Part shown: in pieces, positions 27,401 through 42,600 of the stretch
Layout of the letters: every line of letters begins with the position of its first letter
Position numbering within the stretch: position 1 is the stretch's first letter
From: Sthenelais limicola
Lineage: Eukaryota > Annelida > Polychaeta > Phyllodocida > Sigalionidae
Length of the DNA: 64,000 nucleotides
Assembly (NCBI GenBank): GCA_942159475.1
Contig: OW804095.1
Span: forward strand, 69,778,773 to 69,842,772
Reading direction: 5' to 3'
Notes under the pieces: model-generated
Seen by the model: only the letters and a program-made list of their open reading frames with translations
Told to the model about the DNA's origin: nothing
Database searches by the model: none
Program-made: the position numbers and the translations under genes

Positions 27401-29534
27401 CCTCCATACACCTTATTTACATGGTGGGACACTCACTCTTCTACCTAATAATACACATCAGATTCAGATTGGGGTCCTCGCAGTTCTGAAATTGTAGTTT
27501 TGTGAGCATAGAAACCATATAGCGGGACTAATGCAAATTGACAATAGGGATTAACACAAACATACGATTCTGCAATGCATCTTTACCACTCTTGGATAAA
27601 CAACGGGATCACTATTGTGATAAGAACAGTGAATCCTTCTGTTTAATGTGTATTCGACAGACGCAAGGTAAATGTAGGCAACTGTCATAATTGAAAGAAC
27701 CCCGATATAGTTGTGTGTTATGTTAAAGACTAAGATTATTTTGTTATAATCATATTTTACCGATATTCAAGTCACCATGACGATCTGTTGCGAACAAAAT
27801 GTTCAGATTTTCAATATCGACAAAATCTAAGACTGGTATGTTCTGTTAGTAATTTCCTCTTTACCTCGTTCTTTTGTCAGGGAATAAGAGTTTTTCTAAT
27901 ACTATATATATATCCCACCCATCTCGATTATAACTAAAAGTATTCATCATTGTTGCGTGTAGAACTATAGTTTCCCCTAGCACACTGAATATCATTTTTG
28001 AAACATTTCTACGTAGTACAAGTAACTCTTGATTAGACGCACCATTTTGATGAAACAAGTTACGAGACAAATTAAGTATAGTTACATTGGTCTTTCTCAG
28101 GAATATAAAGGACGTGAATAATCACACATAATGACATTCAACTAAGAGACTCACAAATATAATGTTCATCAGTTCACGAACATATTTCCTAAAAAGATAT
28201 TGGTCATGAGCACAGATATAAATGGATAATTAACACACACATGGCATAAAGTATATATGTAAGAAAAGGCTTCTCAAACCTGTACTGGTAAATCTATTAA
28301 TGTGATAATAATATATACAAGTGTAGATTCAATATTTGAAAAACTTTGGTTGACTAAATCTTTCCTCTTTTCCCTATTTGGGATACAATAAATAGACTAA
28401 GAGTAAACACATAATAATATGTTTACGTGAGAGCAGTCAATAAAGAAAACAGTCATCCGATATACACATAATAAATAATAGCAACAGCTAAATCGCAGTC
28501 TCTTTTCAAATAAACTGTTGTCTGCTCACATATATTCTGGATCACATTCCAAGGTACCCATCACTTATGGAATCCACTAAGGGAATGTACATGTTCTTGG
28601 CGATGGAAATATTGTGTTTTGCAGATCTATACAAACAAAATCAACTGAATAGAAATATCCAGAGGGCGACATAAACGACCATTACTTTTATCACATTCAT
28701 TCCATTCAATTCCAACATGCCTTCGCCACCTAAACAAAATTCACCCGTCAAGAACAAAGTAATAAAAAGAAAAAGGTAAAGAGTAAGGACAACACAATAT
28801 TCTTCTTGATACGTTTCCTTGGGACAAGTTTCCATAAGTAGACATGTATCTAATTTTCTCAAAATAAAATATCACACAAAATATCGTTTAGGGAAAGATA
28901 AAATCCCGGGGTCCATAATTTAAAAGGATGGCCTCATCCAAAGTCTGCCAGCTCAATTCCAGTAAAAAAAGTTCATAAAACCCCATAAAATCCCGAGAAA
29001 GTATAAATATTGCACTTTCCATTGCATTTTATGGACCTAGTGTTCATACAAATGTATAAATAATTAATAATTGAGTAAAGTAACAATCACTTTAAAACAA
29101 AAGATAATAAACATTTCTTAGTAATGCATTTTCTATGATTCATAGAATTCTCTGCAAAGTCGAATTAATGCAATGGAAAACAAAATTATTTCCCGTTAAA
29201 TGAACGCCGAGGAACAACACTCATTTTTAACAAGGGAAAAGTCACTACACATTGATATATATGTATACTATCCTGAAACATTCATAAATAATAGAATCAA
29301 TTATGCATTCACAATCATCCAGAGATTCTCTTTAATTATAGCCTTCATGTATTTTGTTTTCTCAGCCTGGTTCGGACACAACGAAACATTGTCATAACTC
29401 AGATGCAAACTTTCCCTCGCAATAACGCTTCCTTTATTACCTATCGCCCTGTCCCACCCTGCTTTTGGACCTAAGCCTAGAAAACACAACCTGTCTACCT
29501 ACAAGTTTTTTGTCTGTAGTATTATGCAATTACC
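24496..29534. other. Intergenic DNA 3' of RAB30; no gene recognised
   Basis: AT-rich sequence with only short, unconserved frames. The part nearest 29535 presumably contains the RAB30 3' UTR. I see no RNA gene, transposon ends or long repeats. Confidence 0.4.
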
Positions 29535-31820
29535 CTAGAATTTGCAACAACTTAAAGCATTAGTTACGGGAGTTGAGCCACCTCCACCGAAGTCGGTTGA
29601 TGTTGAGTAAGACGGCCGTAGGTCGTTCTGACGCGCTTGTTGCGTCAATTCTTTTGCAATTTCCATAAAAAGTTTGTCTACATTGTCTGCTTCTTTAGCA
29701 GATGTTTCCAGGAATCGCATGTCATGTCGTCGGGCGAAATCTTCCCCTATATGGGTAGGTATTTCTCTATGGTTTGTTCTGTCGCTCTTGTTACCTGGTC
29801 AACATATATAGTGCATCAGTCACAAGTTCTCAGTTTGAACTACAAGCAAATCATTTTTCATACTACGGTCAAAATCTTATTTCTATTCACTATCATGTCT
29901 ATTGGAAAGAATACACCTGCTCGTATAAACTTATCTCACTCCGTGATAGAAATAAAATTTGAAACATTTTCGATGGTTTTTATTTTAAAACCTAGAGGCG
30001 TTTTGGTGTCAAAACCTTCCTATCTTAGATCTGAAACCGTTCAACATTCAAATGTTAAATGATACTTACCAACAAGATACGTTAGAACTTTACTGCCTGC
30101 ATACATATCAATCTCAGACAACCATTGAGGTAGGCAATCAAACGTAGGTTGGCAGCTAATATCAAAAACAAGTATTAGGGCATTTGCTGATCTGTAGTAG
30201 CTTTGTGTTATGGACCTGAAACGTTCCTGACCGGCAGTATCCCATATCTGCAACTGTGAAACAAAGAGGAATAAAGACGGAGCCAGGAGACTATTTGCAT
30301 GTCCTCTTGGATGGGTTGGTTCAATGTTATATGATTATATCAAATGTCACTAACTTAGGCAAGGTATATTATATGATGTATTCAGACCATGATGTGAAGA
30401 TTAAATGTAAAATATAACATTGAAGTGTATACCTGTTAATGAGTAGTTTGATGTTTAATACCTGGTTTAATTTTCTAAGCAAACGGCTGAATATTTCATT
30501 ACATGCCTTTAATAATCAAAAAAAACATTTTAAAGTGATAAAGTTGAATATCGACGGTTTGTCGGGCGAATACATCAATTGACTGCACTTCACATGTACT
30601 ATTATATGCAATAATCCAACGGCAGATCCAATGAGTTGCCAAAATAATAGTGTGTATTATGTAAAATAAAGGCGGTGTAGCAAGAATGAAATAGAACACT
30701 GTGCCTCCGGCATCAGGCATATTGACATAACGCGCGATGGGTGGGTTATATTTGCAGATATTTATGTCCCATGTCGCTGATTATGGATGTAGGAAAACAG
30801 TTCATTTCAATGTAATTCTAGGGTCAAGGAACTTTCTCTGAATGTATGTAGTCTTCATCTCCATCTGTATTTACGTCGTAGAAAGTTTGAGGGAAATCAT
30901 GTCAAGCAAAATGCTAAACTATTTTGTGGGAAAATACTATTTTCATACTAGAGGCATGATTGTCAAAACCATTCTATTAGGTAGGACTGAAAAGACATAA
31001 AACGTTAACTATCACGTAGTTATATCACTTGAAAGTGGAAGTTCAGCGAGCCTCAAATGATTTGACAGGAGGCGTGTATTATAAACAGGGGTCTGTCTAG
31101 CCTGGCGATAATCACTGACTGTAAGATTTCACGAGTACTTTTTAGCCACTTTGTATGACTCATGGATGTGTACATAGTCAGCTGAACACATATGTTGACT
31201 TTTATTCTAAAAGGATCCAGATGTTATGAACTGACATGTCCGACTGGGAGACAGGCGTTTCTAATTCGTGGCTAATATTGGGATAATTTTCGCATATGAT
31301 TAAGGGAGCATTTGTAATGCGACTTAAAATACATAAATATAAGCTACTGTGCACATTAAGAGATGGCTAAGTATAGTGAGAAATGGTATGTGTGTGTGTA
31401 AATTACAATCATGACAAAGGAAATTTTACCTTTACTTTATCTCCATCAACTTCCACAGTTTTTATCATGAAGTCTACTCCTATTGTGGCCCCTTGTCCCG
31501 GAGGGAAGAGACCCTAAAAAGGGAAAGAGGAAAGCATATTAGGATTTCATTAACGAAGAATTTCAACAACGGTCATAGAATAATAGATTTTAGTTTTGTG
31601 GTTAGACTTATATACATATTGAAACTATAGTATTTGAATTGATTACAGACGAAGTAACATATGATATAATGAACAGTACCCATCTCTTTATTTTAGAAAG
31701 ACTAAATAAATTCACATGAAGAAGCAATTTTACCTGTGTGAATCTCCTAACTAAACATGTTTTTCCAACTCCAGCATTACCAATCAGCACCACTTTGAAA
31801 AGGTATTTGTAATCCTCCAT
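29535..31820 (-). CDS. RAB30: RAB30, small GTPase (4 coding exons, 204 aa)
   Basis: Exons: 31820-31734, 31513-31430, 30253-30070 and 29794-29535, all with GT-AG borders and compatible phases. [20 protein letters not shown] opens the protein, nearly as in vertebrate RAB30. P-loop GNAGVGKT 14-21; switch I TIGVDF 39-44; WDTAGQE 61-67; NKSD 120-123; ETSAK near the C-terminus; and the C-terminal CCKF, whose paired cysteines are the usual geranylgeranylation site. Length matches human RAB30 (203 aa). RAB30 is a Golgi-associated Rab needed for Golgi integrity. The gene is divergently oriented to PCF11, with the shared upstream region at 31821-33688. Noncoding 5' exons are likely but not identified. 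Confidence 0.93.
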
Positions 31821-33688
31821 TCTCGTGATAGACTTCAGTGATGGTTCTTAAAACAAGATTTGAAATGAGAGAAATATTGCACCGCAATAAATTTCTCTGG
31901 AAGTAAACATAAGGCTATGATCTTCATCCCTTGATCATTATATTTTCTGCTATGAATATAATAATACCACACACGGGTGGTTTGGTTACTTAAATAAACC
32001 CCAGGTTCTAATTATGGATGACATTGCAGATACGTGTTGAGAGTCTCCCATTCATGATTGCCATTGGATAAGTAGGCCTATAGATCAAAGAATGAATTAT
32101 ATCGTAGTTGTAGTGAATGGAAACAATTAGACGAATACTGATTTTAATAATATTATTAGTTTGACCGACTAACAATTACTTGCTTATAATAAAACAAACC
32201 ATTTCACTGATACTAGTGATAGTGATATCAAATAATAATGTTAATTACATATTCAGTCTCGATACCGTAAAATAATTAATGTCAATGAAATGATCTACCG
32301 TATGAAAAATGTGCATGGTGATATCTAGAGACTAGACAGAGTGGCCAGTTCCACAGGCTAGGTGATATCAATTGTCACACAGGGAAAAACTTCATTGGAA
32401 CATGAACAATGTCTGATTATATTAAGTATCCTCATCACGAATGAACTCTACTCAGGCTTAGTAATATAGGCCTACTAAAGAATAGGTGTAGTATATTATT
32501 ACCGTAGGCCTATATATGATGGCCCAAGCCCAAGGGGGAAAGAAACGAGATAATAAAAATGTCCAAAAGTGAAGACACGCCCCTTAAATCACACAGGTTC
32601 AGGAAGACAATACTTAATTTTTGTACCTATCTTTAGTGGATACAAATGTGTTACTCAAACTTGTTTCCTCTAAGGAGTCTAATCTGTTATGATTCATACT
32701 CATAGTCTCTGCATTCATTCATTGCGTGCACCACATTGAATACACAGAACCGAATAATGAGAATTATATACATATCATAGCGTTTATAGAAAAATATTAT
32801 AATGTTATAGCTTTCCCGGTACATAAATATGACGATACAATAAATGGATACCACGAAGCCCAGGTTAATGGGACAAGATAATTGAAGATTAAGATAGAAC
32901 CTGCATACCTATGCTAGTGTTAAGATTCAGTGATGATGAAAATCCCCGCGATGTTACTAAAATAGAGATGTCCTCAACCTTAGGTTCAGCCTCCCAATAT
33001 ATCCAAGTACGGTAATCTAACGGGAAAGGTGACACTGAAAGAAAATGTGTCTTGATGTCACAAAGCCGGACATACTGATCGGACCCAAAACATTTTGTAT
33101 AGCCAGAGTTTCACACAAGGAGCAGAAACTGGCAGACTGGATCCAATGGCTTAAGTTCGGGTATTCAAAATGAGTCGTGATTTGACAGCACGATTCAGCT
33201 GTCATCACAGCCGGAAGTGACTCAAAACGGAATTATGGTCTGAATCAAAACAACAGGTGCCCGCCCCAAATCTCAGATATTTCGTTTTATATGAAAATGT
33301 CACAGATTGTTTGGTAAGGAAAGATCATAAAAACGGTAATGTTTCATTAAAGGCCAAAAAAAGTCCGAGAAAATTGGCAATGAATCCATATATTCGCAGG
33401 TTTCGCATTTCGAAGATCGAAGCCCGACCACAAGGGAAATGTGAAACCGTTTCTGATTGGTTACGTCTTTCGTTAACGTCAGAATCAACCAATGAAAACG
33501 AGCCTTGCAACAAGTTGACCACGAGACATCCATTCGGAAGCCATCTTGAAGATATTGGAAGTAGACTCTTTAAACGATCTCAGAATAATTCACGCTTTTG
33601 TGTAGTTATTCGCCACCTATTCATCAAAATGACGTGTTATTAACAAAGGAACACTCTCCTAGATTGAAGAAAACCGAAGGAAGTCAAG
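31821..33688. promoter_or_regulatory. Shared upstream region between RAB30 and PCF11 (putative bidirectional promoter)
   Basis: The divergent genes have no other ORF between them. Near PCF11 there is an ETS-type GCCGGAAGTGAC (33210-33221) and a YY1-type GCCATCTTG (33540-33548). CAAGATGGCCGAG overlaps the PCF11 start codon and resembles the TISU element of genes with very short 5' UTRs. The left half is probably RAB30 5' UTR and intron. Promoter function is inferred. Confidence 0.5.
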
Positions 33689-36600
33689 ATGGCCGAGACG
33701 GTTGTCGAGGAATATCGGTCTTCGCTCAGCGACCTGACCTTCAATAGTAAACCCCTTATCAGCATGTTGACGATGTTGGCGGAGGACAACGAGCAGTATG
33801 CTGCAGATATTGTGCAAGTTATAGAAGCCCATATTCAAAAGGTTCCTCATTTTATTATATTCTTTGCTAGGTATCAGGTATTTGACATATCAGGTTTGCA
33901 ATATACCACGTACTTTGTTTTGTTTTCAATCTTTTATTGTAAAAAGTTAAATTCACATCTAGATCTAATATTAATTAACCATAATAGTTAGGCTATAACG
34001 TTTCTGAGACGTCACATGTCCGCATTTCCTGACTAGGTTTTCTTATGTTTGGTACTTTATCGTAAATATATAAACTATAGCCATACTTGCTGACTGTTAA
34101 TTGAATAAACGTGCTACCACATATGTTATGGCTTAATACGCATTTCTGAATGTTGTATAAATGGTATGTAATGTATAAGTATCGATTACACAAACATCTT
34201 AATTCACAGTGATCGAGTACGTGTTTCGTCTGGTATTCATTGACTTGAATGGCTGTGGTACTACAGTCCTAATGGTATATTATATGTTCCCGATTAAAAA
34301 TAATGAAATGAAGTTATTTTGACTTCCTTCTTAAAGATGATTGTAATTTGGTTACTCTCATTGTTGAATAACGAAAACCCTAATGATGATAATAATAGAT
34401 CTATACGAAAATCATTTAGAAATATTAGTAAGCATATTTTTTCATCCACAAGGACTTATGTCTCGGGTCTTAGACTTTCCAATCCAATCCTTTAGCTGTT
34501 TGAATCAAGAATTCTAGAAGTATGTAAATTTCTATACCTTTAATTAATTGATAATGACTGATTGTATATCTTGTAACACTCAATGATGTTCTCCAGAACC
34601 CACTTTTTATTGTCTTTTTTTGGATGAAAGTGCTTACTTTGGTCACTTATTAAGGACGATCTTAATATGAACAATGATATAGCTAAGTCGTTGTTATTGG
34701 GCGAGTCCTACATGCCCTAGGATGTCTTTCACCAATTGCAAAATACACATCGCAGAGTTATTTTTGTATTTCACCATAACCATTTTGTTTAAAATTAAAA
34801 TGTCTTTGTGACATATAGTTTAGAAACATTGCTTTAATAACACCAGCTGACTTAATTTTTTAATTTGATTTCACCAACTCATTAAGTAGTCTCCACACGG
34901 AAAATAAAAAAACATCTTTTCCTCAAGGCAATATTAGCTATTTATTGAACGTTTGAGCATTCATCAGTCGTCATTTTAGTTATGGTAAGGTACTGGAAAT
35001 AATTCTGCGATAATGAAAACGTGGTATCAATTCAAATCTGATTGATTTGTAACTTAACACTCATCGAACGTGCAAAATAAAACTTTTACCATACCCTAGT
35101 GCAATCGAGATCAGTTAGCTGCATTTCCCAGTCCCTGACATTCAGTTATTTTACGACGGAGAGATATATGATCATGGCTGTTCATTCAGCGATTTGTGTA
35201 TTGATTAATCGATAGAAACTGAACACATCGCCACTCACGGCACACTGAGTCACCCTCCTTAACGTACAACCTAAGTCTATTCACAGTGTTAATATACAGT
35301 GTTAATATAAACACCCCGTGCCCAGTTTTCGCGAAATGTTTCTCTGTACCCCAGGATCGCCGAAAATTAATTCAGATGAAGTGTCCCCCAAAGTTACTAG
35401 AAAAATCGTCATATTATAATAATAGGCAGACTTATAACGAATACAGGAGCCAGAAATGGAGGTCTTGACGCTGACTGTAGGTAGACAGTATCCTGTATGG
35501 AAGGAAGGGCTGGTTATACTGGCTAACTCTAGGCATCTGGGAGCCAAATACATCGCGATTCACTGACACGGATAGCCCGAAGTCTCCAAGTTTACCCAAT
35601 ACTAGTGTCGAATAGATAAGCGCTCAAGAAAGCGCTTCCGCTACTTTAACTGTGTCAAACACTTCGGTCGAAACCACGAAGTATGATAGATGGAACCATT
35701 AACGAGCAGTTCATAGAATATTAACTGATCGAATCAAGTTCGGGCAACGCCCATAGAGCATGTGATACTTAAAGATACTGGATTTACCCCGTTTTATTTT
35801 CGGTTCCTAACACCTAGAGTTCATTTGGAACCTCACTCCGGAACGACTGAATCTTATACAATTGGAGGTTAATATATTCAAACTATTCCCTCCCATATCG
35901 ACAAGTTTACTTAGCGTACTAAAACAGATATACAAGATAACGCAGTACTTACCGAGTATTGAATTCATCTTATCCAGTATTAATTTAATGATTATGAACT
36001 GACCCTAATTGTTATAGCCGTCCTTTAAATTTAACGTGTCTCTTCAATCGACCATGGGTTAGATCAGGGAAGGGGTACCCATGCAGCTCCTTTGGTCTCG
36101 CCTGTATAACCAGTTATTTGAAGGATCCATTCAACCCAATCTTTATACCGAAGAGTGCCAATTGCTGTTCTACTGAGATCTCTTGGAAATAAACAAGATT
36201 TGATACCTCTATCGATCCAAGAGTCAAGACTAATACGTCACACAAAGGTTATACATGCCTTGGTATCGAAACTCCACATTTTACTGGCTCAAGGGGCGAA
36301 TATTGCAATATTAGGACTAAAACCCCGTTTTAATGCGAAGAGTATGATGGCTTCTCCTATGTCGCCTGCCATATGTGTCCAGTACAGCTATAGGAGCTAT
36401 TGTATATTTAATATAAATTGTCTTGTGTGAAAATTGCATTAACTCTTATAGAAATGATTTGTTCCTAACACCAGAAAGGCCAAAGGATTTTCTTCTGTAG
36501 ATGCCATAAAAGACTATCCCTTCCGCAAGATATTGATCCATTCGTTAATATAATAGGGGGCTTGCATGCGCCCTGAGTCACTTTTTGGCCGAGTTTTTTT

Positions 36601-39600
36601 TTATGAACATGTCACCGTAATGAAACCAAAATCATGGCATTTGAAGGGGAACACGAAGCCTTGCACCATAATGTATAGCAGGAGTGGACAAGTGCTGAAC
36701 AAATTTTCTCTAAGTTTTTCCAAACACGGATTTATGATGCTTCAATGTGGCGTCCATGCAAACCCCCTTCTGAGATAACCGACTACATTTTGCTGACAAA
36801 AGTTTTCAATTCAAACATGACCCTTGATAATATGTGTGATAAAGGACCCCGTTTTGTCCGGAATTTGTCTTAATTAACTGTCTATAATTGTCTGTGACCC
36901 TTCTCTATTCGCCTGTTTATTTTTGAATGAAGACTTCTTTGCTTAAAGGATGATAATGTTCTAAAATCTCACAAAATTCATGTTTAGCGATCAAGGAAAG
37001 CTATCGCGTTATGGTCCATTTTTTAGCACGTATTTTATGTAGTCCTATAACGAAAACCTAACCAATGTTTCGATTTCTTTCGTTAATTATTATAACATCC
37101 TTTATGTTATTTACCTGGATCTAAAAAGATATCGTTACCCAGTTATTTGCTTGGAAATTAAGATCCATCGTCTTTATCTTTCTGACAAAAGATGGTAAGT
37201 ATGATACTTTTTAATTATTTGATAAGCAACTACAACTCGGAAAATACTTCAATCATTGGATAACTTCTGCATTACTGAATTATTAATAATTCTTTGCTTT
37301 TTCTCTTCAGGCGAAGTCATCAGAAAAGCTGCCAGTGTTGTATTTGATTGATTCAATCATAAAGAATATGCCCAAGAGCTGTTATTTAACCATGTTCTTG
37401 ACCAACCTCGTGAATATTTTTGGTGGCGTTTTTGAAAAGGTTAGCATCATCCGCGAAATTATCCTCCTTTACTGTATATTCTCAGTCAAGGAGTGCCTTT
37501 TCCAGACTGATCCGAATAGTCTTCTTTTATCAATCATTAAGTCATGTTGTTATACCCTTGCTCCCCAACTGACTAATCAGTTATGACCGTTTGGGACATT
37601 TTAATGGGAGTGGAACCAAGATAGATTTAATGTGAAGAATGACCTAGGCTTCAATTATAAGATATACAACTATGAAAGTATATAATTCTGTCTATTAATG
37701 ACGGTTGGAGCGATGTTCAATAAATACGATTGTAGTTTTTCCTGACACTTAATGAAAGTTTATGAATTTATAAATATATAAATAAAGTGGTTAATTTTCT
37801 AAGTATTTTGGGCAAGATAATTGTTGAATAAATGCCAATTTAGCGAGAAGCTCCAGGGTTCCTATTGACTGCTGAAAATGTTAAAAAAGAAATGGTCGCG
37901 TAAAGGATACATGGATAAGTGGAACTTATTAAATTGGTGTTGGGGGAACATTAGGATCCCGTTAAAGTTTTTAGTCGGAAAAATATTATTTGACTGCTAG
38001 TGCTAATAATTTGATAGTGGTAAATATATCTTTATGATTACATAATTTGTTAATCGTTACTTAGGTGTTTGGTACATCTTGGTCTAATTATTTCATTCGT
38101 GTATAATGCGATATATTGAGGTACATCATAGTCTAATACCAATCCATTTCATTTATAACACGATATATCCGTTTGTATAAATTTGTGAAAATATCAATGA
38201 CTTGTTATTACGACAGTTCGTTTATCTCAGATCTTTGCCCTCACAGACCTGATTGTCTTGACGATTTCATATGTTCCCTAAATCCATGAATGACTCGACG
38301 CCGTACTAAAACCATCTAATGGGAGATGGCTTGCCTCCTGCTTTGACAGCATAAATACATTGCTAAATGCATAATGTATTCGTGGAAGTTCTAATAAAAA
38401 CTTTGAAATCTTATTTTCTAATTTTGGAAAATACATTGATAGGAACCCTGGTCTTCGTTGGCGAAATCTTGTTGAGAATATACCTAAGAGCGGTGTTAAG
38501 TCATCTATTTCAATGTTACTCGGATCGGAGATTGACACACAGTTCTTGTTATCTTACTAAATAAGCCTGCTAGATTCTTTAAATCTTGACATTTTAAAAA
38601 ATAGTTTACCTTTCGATTTTTCAACATTGATTTGTTTGCTGGAATCAAAATTCTGTGTGTCACGTCATTGAAATTTTAATACTTCACGGCATTAGGTTAT
38701 TTCTTCGGAAGTAAACGAGCCATCCAGTAGGGGAAAACAAACTATGAAAATTGGGATCTTTCTGTGCCTAGGTTGACGAAAAAACTCGAGGTTCGATGTA
38801 CAAGCTCCGACAAACCTGGACCGAAATAATGCCTAACAATAAACTGTATGCATTGGATACTCGCATCCAGAAAATCGACCCAGCTTGGCCAGTTACAGCT
38901 AAACCAGAAGAACCCACTGTTGCAAGTATTCATGTCAACCCCAAATTTTTAATGAAGGTAACGTTCAACAAGTCGCACGAATTGTGTGGAGGAGAAGGCA
39001 AAGCATCGTGCGATTTTCAACCCGGCAGCTTCAGTGGCCATTCGGAAGAAAAGCTATTTACATTAAATGAATGCTTATTTGCTATAGATTTGCTATTTAA
39101 GGCAGGTCTGGTTGAAAGTTGGCAGGATATTTTCCCTTCATACCTACCAGAGAAAAAAAAAGAAATCGTGCCCCGTGTTGTCTCATTCCTTCGTATATTC
39201 ACAACCTTGATTTAAAGAGTAATCAATGAAGAAAATAGTTTTGAATCGCTGGATGAAATGCATCGGAAGTAATCTTATTTTCATATAAAATCAATCGGCT
39301 TAAGAACTACTTATCTTAATATTGAACCCCTTGTATGTAATAGGGTATCCTGTTTGGTATCGCGTTTTAAAATGCACAATGAAAGGCTCCTATTCTTAGT
39401 GCGGGAACTATTATCAAATTCCGACATCCGATTGGTTAAAGTAGTCCTAATGAATGGGGAACATAAGTTGGATTATAAGTTTCTAATTCAGTCCGTGTAC
39501 ATGACAAGATCGTAAATTAACCACATGAACAAAACTTCTTGCGCATATTCAATTTCCATTAATTTATAAAGACCAATTAACTAAGTTGGTACATTGGTAA

Positions 39601-42600
39601 ACTTCAGCAACAGGATGATATGGCGAAGGAGCAGGAGGATCAAGAGGCCTTGATGAGACAACAACTTCTTGCAAAGCAGCAGGAGCTGCTGAAACTTCAG
39701 CAAGAGAGACTGGAACTGGAACTAGCTGAGGCTAAAGCTCGCCTTGACACCCAAACCAAGCAGTTTGAAACGCAGGTAAGAACTTGGCTTCTTGAGGCGC
39801 TTAAAATGTTTTATCACTAAATTTTCATAGGGTGTCCTCATTACTGAGGTGACACCTTTGTCATCCTTACCGTTTCTGTGAGTATTTAAGGATTGTTCAT
39901 TTTTGCGGGTATATTTTAATTTATTGTGGACGTGGGTATGAAAATGTTTTATCAGATTTCAGCTATTTTGTTACCTTGCCCTCCCTGCATGTTTAACTTA
40001 GATGTTTCCTTTATACAATCTGTTCCCTATTGTTGTGTGTTTGCTTTGTGTATCATCGGTTAAGCATTTTATTTTTGTGTTCATTTAAGACCCCAGAAGC
40101 TGCGGGTCGAGTTACCACAAATTCTAAGGTTAGTTAGTTGCGTATTTGAACTAAATCTTACAACAGTCTGATCTAGTGCAAAGACTTCTTTCCATTCGTT
40201 TCTCCAGTATCTCGAACCGTATATGTAATATTTTTTGTTTCTTCACAGCAGCAGGTCGTACCACCCCCACCTGTTCCTGTGGCCCAATCTACTGGTTCTC
40301 CAGTCCCGATTCCTACTGTGGCAGTACCAGGGATAATCCGCGATCCTAGAGTGACCCGGGATCCCAGACTATCCCGTACTGCTGGACCTGCCAAAGAAGA
40401 TACACCACCGCCCAGGTCAGCTGCTACATCTGGCCAAGTCTCGTTACCATCAACTAGCTCCTCCCCAGCTCCCCCCTCCTCTTTGCCACTGCCTAGAAGC
40501 AGCAGCTCTCGCAGTGAAGACAAACCCAGGGGAAAGGACGAGAAGGACCCAAGATCTAGCTCTTCTAGAAGTAAAGGCCCTTCATCCTCCTCATCGTCAT
40601 CTGCCAGTAGAAAACCCTGTTCTCCCCCGAGAGGGAAAGATGACAAGAAAGACGACCCTCGGAAGAGGGGCGCCGCTGATAGTAGGAGTAAGTCCGGCAG
40701 GAGTGACCGTGGCAGCAGCAGTAGTAGCTCAGTAAGCACCCGTTCTGGACATAGGAGTTACAAGCACAATGGTCGGAGTCGATCCACCTCCCCTGAAAGG
40801 AAATCTGGCTCAAGGTCCAGGTCCAGATCACCTAGGAGGTCGCCACGATCGTCAGAGAAGAGGGATCGCGGGCATACGTGGGATCAGAAGGAAGGAGGAT
40901 CAGAGGGTAAGAGGCGGAAATCTCCTGAGAAAGCAAACGCCCCCATTCAAATTATCGACGACCCGATATTGGAAGGCGTCTCCGGTGCCAGCAGCGAAGA
41001 AGGAGCTCCTCCTGCTAAGAAAAGCAAATCAGATGTTGGCAACGGAGAGTCTGCCAGTCTGCCACCCGATTTCAGGTGAGTAAAATAGCTCGAAACAAGT
41101 AGTATAAGTAACACATTAAAATGTAATCAAACTATTCGGTCGATTATATCTTGGAACTGTTTCTCGTAGCTGAGTATTAAACCCCGTTGTATGTACTACG
41201 GTACAACAGAATAATATATTCCATGGACCTACCTAATGGAATTAATTATTTTTACCGTAATTAAAAAAAACCCTGAAGATTAACAAGTTGTATTTTTTTT
41301 TTAACAAGTTGTATATTGAATTCTTACCTTTTTAAATATACGTTATATATGTGTCTTTGCAGGGAGCTTTTCGGCAGCAAAGATCAGGACTACCGCAGGC
41401 CTCCTACCAACCCGTCAGCTTTCCCCCAGACCCCACAAACTCCAGACACACCCAGCACAGGTCGGTGGGCCCAGTTCAAAGCCACCCGCCCGGAGGAGTT
41501 CCCCTTTGCCCAACCACGAGCCATGATGGATCTCCCGTCTCCTGTGGGCCGCCCACAAGATGTTGACATGCGAGGTTTGACCATGCGCCGCTTGTCCTCC
41601 TCATCTGACACCTTGATGAACACACCTATCTCACCTGAACAGCTCAACATTGACATCCCCGCGCCACTCATGCTTGAGAAGCTTGACACTGTTCTGTCAG
41701 AAGCTGATGCTCAACTCAGGTCGGGACGACTGACGCACGAACAACACCAGTCGCTACTGAGACAGCTTGGCGAGCTACAAAAGCTGCAGAAAGTGAAACA
41801 GGAGCTGAGGTCTGTGCGGGAAGCAGGTCTAGAGCACATTACCCCACCCACTACTAGTCAGGAGGAGCCACGCTTGTCTCCTCACGGTCCTGGAGGCATG
41901 GTTGTTCCTACAGACACCGACGCCAGGATGGCTCCTGTAGATCGGCCGCGGCCTGGCTTTGTAGGCCCCCTAGAGAGAGGTGTTACGGACAGGACTGGGG
42001 GAGGACCTGCGGACCCCCGAGCTCCTCCACATGATCCAAGGGCTCCTCCTATGAGGGGCGCTCGCTCCAAACCCATGGATCCTAGGAGGAGCTCGATGAG
42101 AGGGCTTCCCCCACCTCCCGCTCCTCCACCAGGTCTCACTGGACACCCTCATCCAGCTTATGGTCAGGATGGTCCACGTGGGAGGGGCCTTCCTCCAATG
42201 CCCAGACCACCTCTACCACCTCACCTAGCCGGTCGTGGAGGCAGGAGGTATGAAAGAGGAACTCCTCAGTTATATGGAGGCAAATTCGATTTACCATACG
42301 ACACAGAGAAATACTACATCCCAGAGCACGATCCTCGGTGGGTCGCACACAGTAATGAAGAACCTTGTCACAAGTTTTACCTCAGTCACACAACTTATGA
42401 GTTGCCGCTTGGTTGCAGACCAAGGCTGGTTCGTATTGGTGCAGATGAAGTGGAACTCAGCGTTGATTGTCACACGAGAGGTATTAAACTCGGTGGGATC
42501 TGCTATTATAGAATAGGGGACCCAGTGAAAGAAGTGACATTCAACAACCGATCATACAGCATCCATTACCAAGGCCCAGCTAGGAAAATATGGATCGATG

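Noticed and set aside
29735..29794. Apparent frameshift in RAB30 exon 4 just after NKSD
   Set aside because: On careful re-reading the exon is continuously open (NKSD, then [17 protein letters not shown]) and has the same length as the vertebrate family, so the frameshift was a reading slip.
40173..40739. 188-codon minus-strand ORF opposite PCF11 exon 6
   Set aside because: Shadow of the serine/proline-rich coding strand; it runs across an intron boundary and its Leu/Gly-rich composition is the complement of Ser/Pro codons.
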